Origin: Myxococcus stipitatus
GTDB taxonomy: Bacteria; Myxococcota; Myxococcia; Myxococcales; Myxococcaceae
Assembly: GCF_037414475.1 (NCBI RefSeq)
Contig: NZ_CP147913.1
Span: forward strand, 9,496,501-9,560,500
DNA length: 64,000 nt
Direction: 5' to 3'
Positions 1 to 8,171 of the stretch are shown here, piece after piece (the stretch's first letter is position 1; the number at the start of each line of letters is the position of its first letter). A program made the position numbers and the translations under genes. Under the pieces are notes generated by a model. The model searched no databases, was not told where the DNA came from, and was given only the letters and a program-made list of their open reading frames with translations.

Positions 1-659
1 CGCGCGTCATGAAGACGGGGCGGCTCCAGGTCCAGGACGTGGGCAGCCAGCTCATCTCCGAGGTGTGTCGTCCGGTGGGGGGCTCGCTGACGGGGCTCAC
101 CGTGGCGGATGTCTGCGCGGGCGCGGGTGGCAAGACGCTGGCGCTGGCGGACTTCGTCGGTCCTTCGGGGAAGGTGCTCGCGGGAGATCGCTCCCGGCGC
201 CGGTTGGCCGAGGCTCGTGAGCGGGTGCGCCACTTCTCCCTGCGGCAGGTGGCCTTCCCCCAGCCGATGCCGCTGTCCGAGGCGGACGTCCTCCTTATTG
301 ATGCGCCGTGCAGCGGCACGGGCTCGCTGGCTCGGGAGCCTGATCAGAAGTGGAAGCTGACCGCGCAGGAGATCTCCAAGTTCCAGACGACTCAGTCGGA
401 GCTCCTGGAGGAGGTTTCTCGCCAGGTGAAGCACGGCGCACTCATCGTCTACGCCACCTGCTCGGTGTTGCCCGAGGAGGATGAAGCCGTCGTCGAGGGC
501 TTCCTGGCGAAGCATCCGGAGTTCACGCTGGAGCCGGTCTCGGACGTGCTCGGGGCGGAGCAGGCCGCGCTTGCCGTACAGGGGCCGTACCTCAAGGCGC
601 TGCCGCCGCGTGTGCCGGGGGGCGGGTTCTTCGCCGCGAGGCTCCGCCGGACTCGGTAG
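1..659 (+). CDS. RsmB/NOP2-type RNA m5C methyltransferase, C-terminal part (5' end outside window)
   Basis: The frame is open to the left window edge, so only about the last 220 residues are seen. The first in-window ATG is at 9 but is probably internal. This part carries the SAM-dependent Rossmann core of the NOL1/NOP2/Sun family: motif I is VCAGAGGKT, motif IV is DAPCSGTG with the catalytic-loop cysteine, and motif VI is ATCSVLPEEDE with the second conserved cysteine. Family members methylate C5 of cytosine in rRNA (RsmB at 16S C967) or tRNA. The missing N-terminus would show whether a NusB-like RNA-binding domain is present, so the exact substrate is undecided. The gene ends 62 bp before the next CDS on the same strand. 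Confidence 0.85.
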   Translation, partial: RVMKTGRLQVQDVGSQLISEVCRPVGGSLTGLTVADVCAGAGGKTLALADFVGPSGKVLAGDRSRRRLAEARERVRHFSLRQVAFPQPMPLSEADVLLIDAPCSGTGSLAREPDQKWKLTAQEISKFQTTQSELLEEVSRQVKHGALIVYATCSVLPEEDEAVVEGFLAKHPEFTLEPVSDVLGAEQAALAVQGPYLKALPPRVPGGGFFAARLRRTR

Positions 660-721
660 GGTTGACAGTCCTGGAGCCCACACGCTACGCCAGCGTTGGT
701 TCTTCAAGGGGTGATACCCAC

Positions 722-1123
722 GTGGCGGCCGACGCGAAGCAGTCCGAAGTGATGAAGCAGATCAATGAGGCCTTCCAATCCGCGCAGGCGCGGCTGACGC
801 AGCTGCGCGACGCGGTGGAGCGCAACACGGACCTCGCTCGCGCGAACGCCAAGGCCACCGTCCTCAAGGACCAGAAGGACCGCGCCCTGAAGGAACTGGG
901 CGAACTGGTCTACCGGCAGATCCAGAAGGGGAAGCTGGAGCTCCCCGCCGGTTTTGCTTCGGCGCTCAAGGCCATTGAGGCGGCCGAGCAGGCGGCCGAG
1001 GCGCACGCTCGGGAGCTGACCGACATCCTTCGGGAGGGGGAAGAGGTCGCTGAGCGGTTGAAGGTTGGAAAAAATGCACCGAAGCCTCAAACAGTTCTGG
1101 CACCTGGGAACAAGAGGCGGTAG
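722..1123 (+). CDS. small coiled-coil protein of unknown function
   Basis: This is a 133-residue, highly charged, almost entirely helical protein. It has long runs of Glu/Lys/Ala heptad-like sequence and no signal peptide or membrane segment. I chose the GTG at 722 because AAGGGGTGA lies about 7 bp upstream, whereas the upstream TTG at 662 has no ribosome binding site. A TTGACA hexamer at 662-667 could be a -35 element. No family is recognised. The C-terminus is basic and proline-containing. The gene sits between the methyltransferase and tRNA-Ala, and nothing in the context suggests a role. Confidence 0.7.
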   Translation: MAADAKQSEVMKQINEAFQSAQARLTQLRDAVERNTDLARANAKATVLKDQKDRALKELGELVYRQIQKGKLELPAGFASALKAIEAAEQAAEAHARELTDILREGEEVAERLKVGKNAPKPQTVLAPGNKRR

Positions 1124-1178
1124 AAGGCACCCACTTTCGACGTCGGGCCGCTCCCCAAGGCGGCCAGCAGCAAAAGAC

Positions 1179-1251
<73 letters not shown>

Positions 1252-1263
1252 CTCTGAAATAGG

Positions 1264-1300
1264 AAGGCCCGCCTGGGAAACCCGGCGGGCCTTTTTCTTT
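1264..1300 (+). terminator. intrinsic terminator of tRNA-Ala
   Basis: The stem AAGGCCCGCC (1264-1273) pairs with GGCGGGCCTT (1284-1293). An inner GGG/CCC pairing sits in the loop, and a T-rich tract (TTTTTCTTT) follows. Confidence 0.9.
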
Positions 1301-1534
1301 TCCGGCGTCTTCGCCGCGGCTCCGACTTACTTTTTCGACCGGGCCCGAGGACACGGCGTGACGGCTCTGGTGTTTCCTTCGGAAAACTCGCCGAGTCGTG
1401 TGGGGACTGATCCAAACGTGGCGATGGCGGACTCTGGGTTGCCAATGAAGTTGGGCGGTGACTGTGCGTCGGCGAACGAAGATGCTGCGCCATCGCGAGA
1501 TTCTCGGGTATGGGGGCTCGCGAGAGGCCGAGTG

Positions 1535-3310
1535 ATGCGCAGACACCTGGATCGAGGCGTGACAGTGGCGCTGGTACTCGCGGCCGGACTGTCCGCCGCG
1601 CAGTTCACACCGGGCTCCACGGGGCAGGGCGGGGGCGCAACGCCGGGCACGACGGGAACGGGTGGCTCGAATTCGGGCACGACGGGAACGGGGACCTCGA
1701 GCGGCACGTCCGGGTCGACCGGAACCGGAACCAGCGGTGTCCCCTCGACGGGGACAGGGGCGAATCCCTCCACCCCGGGGCCCGCCGCGCCGAGAACTCC
1801 GGCCCCCACGACGAATCCCAACGCGGGCACGGTCATTCCTCCATCCCCTCCGGTGATTGCGCCGGAGACCGTGGACAATGCGACCAGCCCCCCGGATGGA
1901 CGGGCAGTCTCTCCGGCGCCGATGAAGGAGACTGCGCGCGAGGCGCAGCAGGCCACCGAGAAGGTGAGCCAGACGCCTGACTCGGAGGGGGCTCCGGCGA
2001 AGGCCGCGCCTTTGACGTTGGCCCAGCTCGTGGAGCGGGCTCGCACATCCGACTCCCGAGTGGAGGAGGCGAGCGCGGAGCTGCGGAAGTTCCAGGCGCT
2101 CTATGACCAGGCCCGCTGGGCGTGGTTCCCCAAGTTTGAAATCTCGGTGGGCATGGGCGGTCCCGTGCCAGAGGCCCGGAACAACGGGCTCGGAGGGCCT
2201 CCCACCTCGAAGGCCTCGTACGAGGGTGACCTCAACTTCGGCAAGGTCGGCGTGACGGTGTTCTCCAACGGCAACGCGGTGTTGCCGCTCTACACCTTTG
2301 GAAAGCTGAGCGCGCTGAAGAAGGCTGGGGCGCAGGGACCTGTCCTGGGCGCGGCGCTGCGGGAGCGGGCGCAGGATGAGGCGGGCTTCCAGGCCGCGCA
2401 GGCCTACTTCAGCTATCAGCTGGCGCGCTCGGGACTTCAGCAGCTCGACGAGGTGTCCAAGCGGTTGGAGGACGCCGCGGAGAAGATCGCCGCGCTCTTG
2501 AAGGAAGAGTCTCCGCAGGTGTCCCAGGTGGACACCTACAAGGTCCGCTTCTTCCGGCAGGTGGTGGAGGCGCGCAAGGCGGAGGCCCAGCAGGGGCGCC
2601 TGCTCGCGCTGACGGCCATTGGTGTGCTGGCCAACGCCGCGCCGGGTGCCGAGGTGGCGGTCGTCGAAGAGGACCTCGAGCCCGAGGCGCAAGTGGAGCC
2701 CCCTTCGCTGGAGAGGGCGCTGACGCTGGCCGAGAGCTATCGGCCGGAGCTCACCGCCATCGCCGCCGGCATCGTCGCGCGCGAGGCGGAAGTGTTCATC
2801 CGCGAGCGGAGCTACTTCCCGGACCTGGGGCTCGCTGGCTTCTACGACGTCCGCTTCACCACCAGCGCGACGCGGCAGAAGAGCCCGTTTGCGTACGATC
2901 CGTACAATGACCGCACCGCCGGGCTGGGCCTGGTGATGCGGGGCACCTTCGACATCCCCATCAAGGACGCGCAGCTTGAGCAGGCTCGGGCGGAGCTCGA
3001 CAAGCTTCGGGCCCAGGAGAAGCAGATTCGCGCGGGCATCCGTCTGGAAGTGACGAAGGTCCACGGCGAGCTGGTGGCCGCCTGGGCCCGGGCCCGAGCA
3101 TTCGCCGACGCAGAGAAGAGCGCGCGCCGCTGGGTGACAGCCACCTTCGCCGCGTTCGACCTTGGGACGGGGGAGACGCGCGATTTGGTGGACGCGTTCA
3201 CCGCCTATGCACAGGTTACAGGCGACCGGTCGAAGAGCTGGTTCGATGTCCGGTTGGGAATGGCGGCTCTCGCGCGTGTGACGGGAACGCCACCGGCCCG
3301 GAGTGAATAA
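1535..3310 (+). CDS. TolC-family outer-membrane efflux protein with Gly/Thr/Ser-rich N-terminal linker
   Basis: This 591-residue protein starts with a Sec signal peptide (MRRHLDRGVTVALVLAAGLSA). An unusual low-complexity linker of Gly, Thr, Ser and Pro follows to about residue 150. The outer-membrane efflux protein domain starts near LTLAQLVERAR and carries two long alpha-helical coiled-coil repeats. TolC-like trimers form the outer-membrane and periplasmic duct of tripartite exporters. I chose the ATG at 1535 because the signal peptide begins there and GAGAGG precedes it; in-frame codons further upstream do not encode a plausible leader. No inner-membrane pump or adaptor adjoins it. The next gene on the strand, 53 bp downstream, is MlaC-like, which hints at a lipid or toxin export setting. 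Confidence 0.85.
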   Translation: MRRHLDRGVTVALVLAAGLSAAQFTPGSTGQGGGATPGTTGTGGSNSGTTGTGTSSGTSGSTGTGTSGVPSTGTGANPSTPGPAAPRTPAPTTNPNAGTVIPPSPPVIAPETVDNATSPPDGRAVSPAPMKETAREAQQATEKVSQTPDSEGAPAKAAPLTLAQLVERARTSDSRVEEASAELRKFQALYDQARWAWFPKFEISVGMGGPVPEARNNGLGGPPTSKASYEGDLNFGKVGVTVFSNGNAVLPLYTFGKLSALKKAGAQGPVLGAALRERAQDEAGFQAAQAYFSYQLARSGLQQLDEVSKRLEDAAEKIAALLKEESPQVSQVDTYKVRFFRQVVEARKAEAQQGRLLALTAIGVLANAAPGAEVAVVEEDLEPEAQVEPPSLERALTLAESYRPELTAIAAGIVAREAEVFIRERSYFPDLGLAGFYDVRFTTSATRQKSPFAYDPYNDRTAGLGLVMRGTFDIPIKDAQLEQARAELDKLRAQEKQIRAGIRLEVTKVHGELVAAWARARAFADAEKSARRWVTATFAAFDLGTGETRDLVDAFTAYAQVTGDRSKSWFDVRLGMAALARVTGTPPARSE

Positions 3311-3363
3311 TCGGGCCCTCGCGCCTGTCCGCTGTACCGTCCTCCTTCACGGAGTCGAATGTC

Positions 3364-3966
3364 ATGATTGCTTCCCTGCTTGCCGCCACCTTGCTTGCCG
3401 CGGCGCCCACGCCTCTCACCGTCGTCAAGTCCGGGAACACGGATGTCCAGCGGGCCGCCAACGCTCCCGGCGCCACCGTCGAGTCACTCGCCAGCGTCGT
3501 CGAGAAGTTCGTCGACTTCCAGGAGCTGGCGAAGCGCGCGCTGGGTGAGAAGACGTGGAACTCGCTCACGCCCGCCCAGCGCAAGGACTTCTCCGAGACG
3601 ATGACGGGGCTCCTGCGCGCGTCGTATGCCCAGAAGGCCATTGGCCAGGCGCAGGCGGAGGTGAAGTACGGCAAGGAGTCCATCGAGGGCTCCGAGGCGA
3701 CGGTCAACACCACGCTCACCCTCAAGAAGGACCAGATTCCCGTCGACTACCGCCTGTACAAGCAGAGCGCGAAGGGCGACTGGCGCATCTACGACGTCGT
3801 CACCGACGAGGTATCTCTGGTGGACACGTACAAGGGGCAGTTCCAGAAGCTGCTGAGCACCAAGGGCTTCGATGGACTGCTCTCCACGCTGAAGACCAAG
3901 CGGACTCAGCTGGAGAAGGAGAACGCGACGCAGTCGGCGAAGGGCGCCTCCGGCCCGGCGAAGTGA
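3364..3966 (+). CDS. MlaC/Ttg2D-family periplasmic phospholipid-binding protein
   Basis: This 200-residue secreted protein has a short signal peptide (MIASLLAATLLAAAPTP). The MlaC core has the typical block DFQELAKRALGEKTW, then LTPAQRKDFSETM, a central beta-sheet region and YDVVTDEVSLVDTYKGQF near the end. MlaC shuttles phospholipids through the periplasm between the MlaA complex in the outer membrane and the MlaFEDB transporter in the inner membrane. Those partners are not in this window. It lies 53 bp after the TolC-like gene and converges on the ceramide operon, so a role in lipid traffic is plausible but inferred. Confidence 0.85.
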   Translation: MIASLLAATLLAAAPTPLTVVKSGNTDVQRAANAPGATVESLASVVEKFVDFQELAKRALGEKTWNSLTPAQRKDFSETMTGLLRASYAQKAIGQAQAEVKYGKESIEGSEATVNTTLTLKKDQIPVDYRLYKQSAKGDWRIYDVVTDEVSLVDTYKGQFQKLLSTKGFDGLLSTLKTKRTQLEKENATQSAKGASGPAK

Positions 3967-4002
3967 GCGGATATCGCCGTTCGCTGAACCGCTGAAGCAC
4001 TC

Positions 4003-4046
4003 AGGCCGGGGCGCTCTCTCGAGAGGGGCCTCGGCCTTCGGTTTTT
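4003..4046. terminator. bidirectional hairpin between convergent genes
   Basis: The arm at 4003-4018 (AGGCCGGGGCGCTCTC) pairs with 4021-4037 (GAGAGGGGCCTCGGCCT) with one wobble and one mismatch. TCGGTTTTT follows on the plus strand. It separates the MlaC gene from the minus-strand operon and touches that operon's last stop codon. Confidence 0.7.
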
Positions 4047-5047
4047 CAGGGCCGGGCGTCCTGCTGGTACGACGCGAGTGTTTCGACGAGGCCCTGGTCC
4101 AAGGGAATCGTGGGGGCGAAGCCCAACTCGCGGGAGGCGCGCTCGGTGGTGCACGTCCACGCGGGGCACGTCATCTCCCGGACCTTGTCCCGGTTGAGGA
4201 TGGGAATGGTGCCGCGAATCCGCGCGACAGCCTCCGAACCCAGCCCCACGACATAGCTCAGGCTGTCGGGCACCGGCAGCACGGTGGGCGGCCTGCGACC
4301 CATGGCCCGGGCCACGGCGGCGCAGATGTCCTCCCACGTGTACTCGCGGCCATCGGACACGGTGTACACGCCGCGCCCCAGGTCGGACTTGTCCAGGGTG
4401 GGGCCGCGCTCGGCGGCGGCGAGCAGCGTGGTGTTCAGGTCATCCACGTGGATGAGGGAGTAGCGCTTGGGTCCGAAGCCACTCTTGAGCGCCACGCCAC
4501 TTCGCGCCATGGGGATGACGGAAGGAATGAACTCCGCGTCCCCGGGTCCGTAGACCATGGGCGGCCGGACGATGACGGAGGGCACTTTGTCCGCGAACTC
4601 GCGCACGGCTTCCTCACCCCCCAGCTTGCTGCGGCCGTAGGTGGAGACGGGGGCGGGGGCGTCCTCCTCGCGGCGAGGGCGCTCCGGCGTGGAGGGCCCG
4701 GCGGCGGCCAGGGAGGAGCAGTAGACGAGCCGGGGAGGGTGGGGGAGGGCAGCCATCGCCTCCGCGAGGCGGCGTGTGCCGTTGGCGTTGCCCTCGAAGT
4801 AGCCCGCGGGCTCCCGCGCCTTGGTGACGCCCGCCAGGTGCAGGACGCAGTCGACGTCCCGCACGGCTTCGGCGAGTCCCTCGCCCGTCGTCAAATCCCC
4901 CACCGCGAACTGGGCGCCGAGCGCCGCGAGGGTGTCGCGGCGCGAGCTCCGGCGCACGAGCACGGTGAGCGAGTCGCCCCGCTCGATGATGCGGCTCGCG
5001 AGCCGCTGGCCGATGAAGCCGGTGCCACCAGTCAGCAGGAAACGCAC
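4046..5047 (-). CDS. cerR: NAD(P)-dependent epimerase-like reductase, probable ceramide reductase CerR
   Basis: This is a 333-residue extended short-chain dehydrogenase. The N-terminal nucleotide motif is TGGTGFIG, and the catalytic YGRSK (YxxxK) follows STYG. The GTG start at 5047 has GGGAG 7 bp upstream. Alone it would be called NAD-dependent epimerase/dehydratase. It is, however, the third gene of an operon with serine palmitoyltransferase and a GNAT-like protein, the trio shown in Caulobacter to make ceramide (Spt, bCerS, CerR). There CerR reduces the 3-keto group of the acylated intermediate (oxidised ceramide) to dihydroceramide. The assignment rests on operon context plus family; biochemical function is inferred. 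Confidence 0.72.
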   Translation of the reverse strand: MRFLLTGGTGFIGQRLASRIIERGDSLTVLVRRSSRRDTLAALGAQFAVGDLTTGEGLAEAVRDVDCVLHLAGVTKAREPAGYFEGNANGTRRLAEAMAALPHPPRLVYCSSLAAAGPSTPERPRREEDAPAPVSTYGRSKLGGEEAVREFADKVPSVIVRPPMVYGPGDAEFIPSVIPMARSGVALKSGFGPKRYSLIHVDDLNTTLLAAAERGPTLDKSDLGRGVYTVSDGREYTWEDICAAVARAMGRRPPTVLPVPDSLSYVVGLGSEAVARIRGTIPILNRDKVREMTCPAWTCTTERASRELGFAPTIPLDQGLVETLASYQQDARP

Positions 5048-5065
5048 GACGGGACTCCCTGAGGG

Positions 5066-6247
5066 TTACAGCGGCCGCTGGTAGATGCGGTACGCCTTGG
5101 AGCGCTTGCCGCCCATCGATTCGATGGCGCGGTTGACGAGGTGGTTGTCCTCGAGCGTCCAGGAGATCTCGCCACCCGAGTAGCCGAGCTGGTGCGCGGT
5201 GCGCAGCGTGTCCAGGTACAGGATGGCGTCCAGGCCCCGCCGCCGGTAGCCCTCCTTGATGCCGAGGGTGATGAGGCGCAGCCGGTCGATGCGGCGCGAG
5301 GCGAGCGCCAGCTTCACCAGGCCGATGGGGAGGCCGAACGTCGTCAGACGCCCGTTGGCCGCCTTGAGGGCCTGGTTGGCGTCCGGGAGCGTCATGGAGA
5401 AGGCCACGGGCTCGCCCTTCACCTCGGCGATGAGCACCAGCTCCGGCCGGACGATGACCTTCATCTCCTTGGCCAGATGGTCGAACTCGCGATCCGTGAA
5501 GGGCACGAAGCCCCAGTTCTTCTCCCAGGCGGAGTTGTAGATGTCGCGGATGCGCTCGACTTCGTTGGGGAAGTCCTTGAGGTTCACCGCTCGCACGGTG
5601 ATGCCCTCGCGCTGGCGCATCTTCTCCGCGATGCGGACCACCTTTTCGGGGGGCTCCGCGGAGGCGGACAGCTCAAAGGCGAAGAGGTCCTTCGCCTTCA
5701 CCAACCCGCACGACTCCAGCAGCGTCGCGTAGTACGGCGGGTTGTACGGCATCATGATTGCGGGCGGCGTGTCGTAGCCCTCGACGAGCAAACCCCAGTC
5801 CTGGTTGGACGAGAAGTTGGCCGGCCCGAGCATCGCGTTCAGGCCCCGCTCCTTGAGCCAGGCTCCCGCCGCATCGAGCAGCATCCGCGCGACCCCGGGC
5901 TCATTCACGCACTCGAAGAGGCCGAAGAAGCCCTCCTTCGTGCCGTGAATCTCCTGGTGGCGCGGATTGCGGATGGCGGCGATGCGCCCCACGACCTCCG
6001 CCCCCCTGCGAGCGAGGAACAGCTCCACCTCGCCATACTCGAAGAAGGGGTTCTTCTTCGGGTCGATGAAGTCCTTGCGCTCCATCTCCAGCGGGGGGAC
6101 CCAGTTCGGATCTCCCGCATAGAGCGAGGCCGGGAGGCGGACGAAGGCCATCCGCGACGCGGCATCCCGCACCGGCGTCACAAGGACATCCGGGGCGAGG
6201 GGAGGGAGGGAAGGCTGCGCTGCGGGAGGCTCGGCGGGTAGGGCCAT
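5066..6247 (-). CDS. GNAT-like N-acyltransferase, probable bacterial ceramide synthase bCerS
   Basis: This is a 393-residue cytoplasmic protein without signal or membrane segments. It has a GNAT-type fold with an RRGLDAILYLDTLR stretch resembling the acyl-CoA pyrophosphate loop, and conserved blocks such as LGPANFSSNQDWGLLVEGY and MMPYNPPYYATLLE. Proteins of this type are usually annotated hypothetical or acetyltransferase. The bacterial ceramide synthase of Caulobacter is such a GNAT-like protein and is unrelated to eukaryotic CerS. Here it lies 9 bp after serine palmitoyltransferase and 18 bp before the CerR-like gene. The inferred reaction is transfer of a fatty acyl group to the amine of 3-ketosphinganine. 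Alternative: another long-chain N-acyltransferase. Confidence 0.68.
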   Translation of the reverse strand: MALPAEPPAAQPSLPPLAPDVLVTPVRDAASRMAFVRLPASLYAGDPNWVPPLEMERKDFIDPKKNPFFEYGEVELFLARRGAEVVGRIAAIRNPRHQEIHGTKEGFFGLFECVNEPGVARMLLDAAGAWLKERGLNAMLGPANFSSNQDWGLLVEGYDTPPAIMMPYNPPYYATLLESCGLVKAKDLFAFELSASAEPPEKVVRIAEKMRQREGITVRAVNLKDFPNEVERIRDIYNSAWEKNWGFVPFTDREFDHLAKEMKVIVRPELVLIAEVKGEPVAFSMTLPDANQALKAANGRLTTFGLPIGLVKLALASRRIDRLRLITLGIKEGYRRRGLDAILYLDTLRTAHQLGYSGGEISWTLEDNHLVNRAIESMGGKRSKAYRIYQRPL

Positions 6248-6256
6248 AGGGGTGGC

Positions 6257-7804
6257 TCAGGTCCTCTCGGCGGAGTTGCCGTCGGTGCCGTTGCGCAGGA
6301 AGAAGTTGGCGCCCTTCTCCAGCAGGAGTCCGGGCAGCTCCCCACGCTTCTCCCAGAGCTTCATGGGGGCGGCGCGAAGCTGGCGCAGGTCCTCCGCCTG
6401 GAGGTTCGCCGCGCGCCAGGTGAGCTGCTCCACCGCGTCGAAGAGCTTCCCGGCCATCTCACGCGAGGACATGCGCGAGAGCTGATCCAGGGTGAGGCCG
6501 CCCTTGTCCGCGAGCAGGCCGGCGGAACCCGCCGCCCACTTGTCGCTCGCCTTGTTGGAGCGCACCGACGTGCCCGGGCGGGCAATCTGCACCGGCTCGT
6601 ACACGGTGGGACGGGTCTCCGGAATCACGCCCAGCTTCCGGCCGATGGTCTCGAAGGTGTCCAGCACCCGGTCCAGCTGCGCGTCGGTGTGCGTGGCCAT
6701 GAACGACGTGCGGATGAGCGCGTGGCCCGCCTCGACCGCCGGCGGAATGACCGGGTTGGCGAAGACGCCCGCCTCGTGCAGCGCGCGCCAGAAGCGGAAG
6801 CACTTCACCTGGTCGCCGATGTGGACCGGGACCACGGGCGTCACGGACACGCCCGTGTCGAAGCCCATGGCGCGGAAGCCGTTGTGCATCTTCTCGGCGA
6901 TATCCAGCAGCCGGGCGCGGCGCTGCGGCTCCGCCTCGATGATCTCCAGCGCCTTGAGCGCCGAGGCGATGGACGCCGGCGTCATGGACGCGGAGAAGAT
7001 GACCGAGCGCGACTTGTGCCGGATGTAGTTGATGACGTCGAAGGGGCCCGCCAGCACGCCGCCCAGCGACGCGAAGCTCTTGGAGAACGTCCCCATGACG
7101 AGGTCCGTCTCCTTCTCCAGGCCGAAATACTCGGAGGTGCCGCGGCCCTTCTCGCCCAGCACGCCCATGGCGTGGGCGTCATCCGTCATCACCCGGGCGT
7201 TGTACTGCTTCGCCAGCTCCGCGATGCGCGGCAGGTTGCAGATGTCCCCCTCCATGGAGAACACGCCGTCGGTGATGATGATCTTCCCAGCACTGGGATC
7301 GGCCTGGGAGAGCAGCTGCTCCAGGTGATCCATGTCGTTGTGGCGGAACTTGCGCTCGGTCGCGAAGGACAGCCGGATGCCGTCGACCAGCGAGGCGTGG
7401 TTGGCGCGGTCACTGAAGACCACATCATGCCGGCCCAGGATGGAGGCCAGCGCCAGGTTGGTCTGGAACCCGGTGGAAATGACGATGGCCGCCTCGCGGT
7501 TGAGGAACTTGGCCAGCCGGCCTTCCAACTCCTCGTGCAGAGCGAGCGTGCCGTTGAGCAATCTCGAACCCGAACACGTCGTCCCGAACTTCTCGGTCGC
7601 CTTGATGGCGGCTTCCTTGACGCGTGGGTCCGAGGACAGGCCCAGGTAGTTGTTGGAGCCGACCATGATCACCCGCTTGCCTTCGATCTCCACCTCGGTG
7701 GCGCCGTGAGACGCCTCGATGACGCGGAAATACGGGTAGAGGCCGGTGGCCTTCGCGATGCGGTAGTCCTTCCAGTTGCTGCACTTGTCGAAGACGTCGC
7801 TCAT
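6257..7804 (-). CDS. spt: serine palmitoyltransferase-like alpha-oxoamine synthase (PLP), with C-terminal extension
   Basis: This is a 515-residue fold-type I PLP enzyme of the AONS/KBL/SPT family. Motifs are VGSNNYLGL near the N-terminus, TDDAHAMGVLG (PLP-ring Asp and His), and GTFSKSFASLGG with the Schiff-base lysine. Serine palmitoyltransferase condenses serine with an acyl thioester to 3-ketosphinganine, the committed step of sphingolipid synthesis. The usual bacterial enzyme is about 400 residues. This one has roughly 110 extra residues after EVGHALIRTSFMATHTDAQLD, with no recognisable domain. It is the first gene of a tight three-gene operon, and that context distinguishes it from BioF or Kbl. 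The leader region diverges from the RND gene across 367 bp. Confidence 0.83.
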   Translation of the reverse strand: MSDVFDKCSNWKDYRIAKATGLYPYFRVIEASHGATEVEIEGKRVIMVGSNNYLGLSSDPRVKEAAIKATEKFGTTCSGSRLLNGTLALHEELEGRLAKFLNREAAIVISTGFQTNLALASILGRHDVVFSDRANHASLVDGIRLSFATERKFRHNDMDHLEQLLSQADPSAGKIIITDGVFSMEGDICNLPRIAELAKQYNARVMTDDAHAMGVLGEKGRGTSEYFGLEKETDLVMGTFSKSFASLGGVLAGPFDVINYIRHKSRSVIFSASMTPASIASALKALEIIEAEPQRRARLLDIAEKMHNGFRAMGFDTGVSVTPVVPVHIGDQVKCFRFWRALHEAGVFANPVIPPAVEAGHALIRTSFMATHTDAQLDRVLDTFETIGRKLGVIPETRPTVYEPVQIARPGTSVRSNKASDKWAAGSAGLLADKGGLTLDQLSRMSSREMAGKLFDAVEQLTWRAANLQAEDLRQLRAAPMKLWEKRGELPGLLLEKGANFFLRNGTDGNSAERT

Positions 7805-8171
7805 GGTGGTCTTTCTTTGAATCTGCGTCGGGGGAGGGTTTGTCGCCTCTCAGGCGGATGCGGAACTCAGGTCGCCACTCACCATGCAGGGCTCGTTCCG
7901 AGCCGGGGGCAACCATGCGTCCGGCGACCTCCCACGGGGGACGCGGGGCCGTGAATAAAGAGGCCGAGGGGCAGTGTCAAGGCGCGGACTGTTGCTTGAA
8001 GCCCGTGCGAGAGTCCCGCTGTCCCCCTCTGCTTGACAGCACCGTGGCATTGGTGGCACCCCGCCGACCCACATCGTCTTCCAGTCGATACTGGAAGGTG
8101 CAGTCCGTTGTTTCCAGCGGCTACGCTTGGCCGGGAACTTGCTAGGCCCGGCCTTTATCGAGGAGTGGACG
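7805..8171. promoter_or_regulatory. divergent intergenic region between ceramide operon and RND exporter
   Basis: This 367-bp gap separates the spt start (7804, minus) from the RND start (8172, plus) and must hold both promoters. A TTGACA hexamer at 8033-8038 could be a -35 element, but no good -10 sits at 16-18 bp. GAGGAG at 8160-8165 is the ribosome binding site of the RND gene. No convincing sigma-54 element was found. Confidence 0.4.

Noticed and set aside
662..721. N-terminal extension of the coiled-coil protein starting at TTG 662
   Set aside because: There is no ribosome binding site, and the sequence contains a possible promoter. GTG 722 is properly spaced from AAGGGGTGA.
8033..8062. 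Sigma-54 promoter upstream of the RND gene (TGGCAT…)
   Set aside because: There is no TTGC element at the required spacing from the TGGC.
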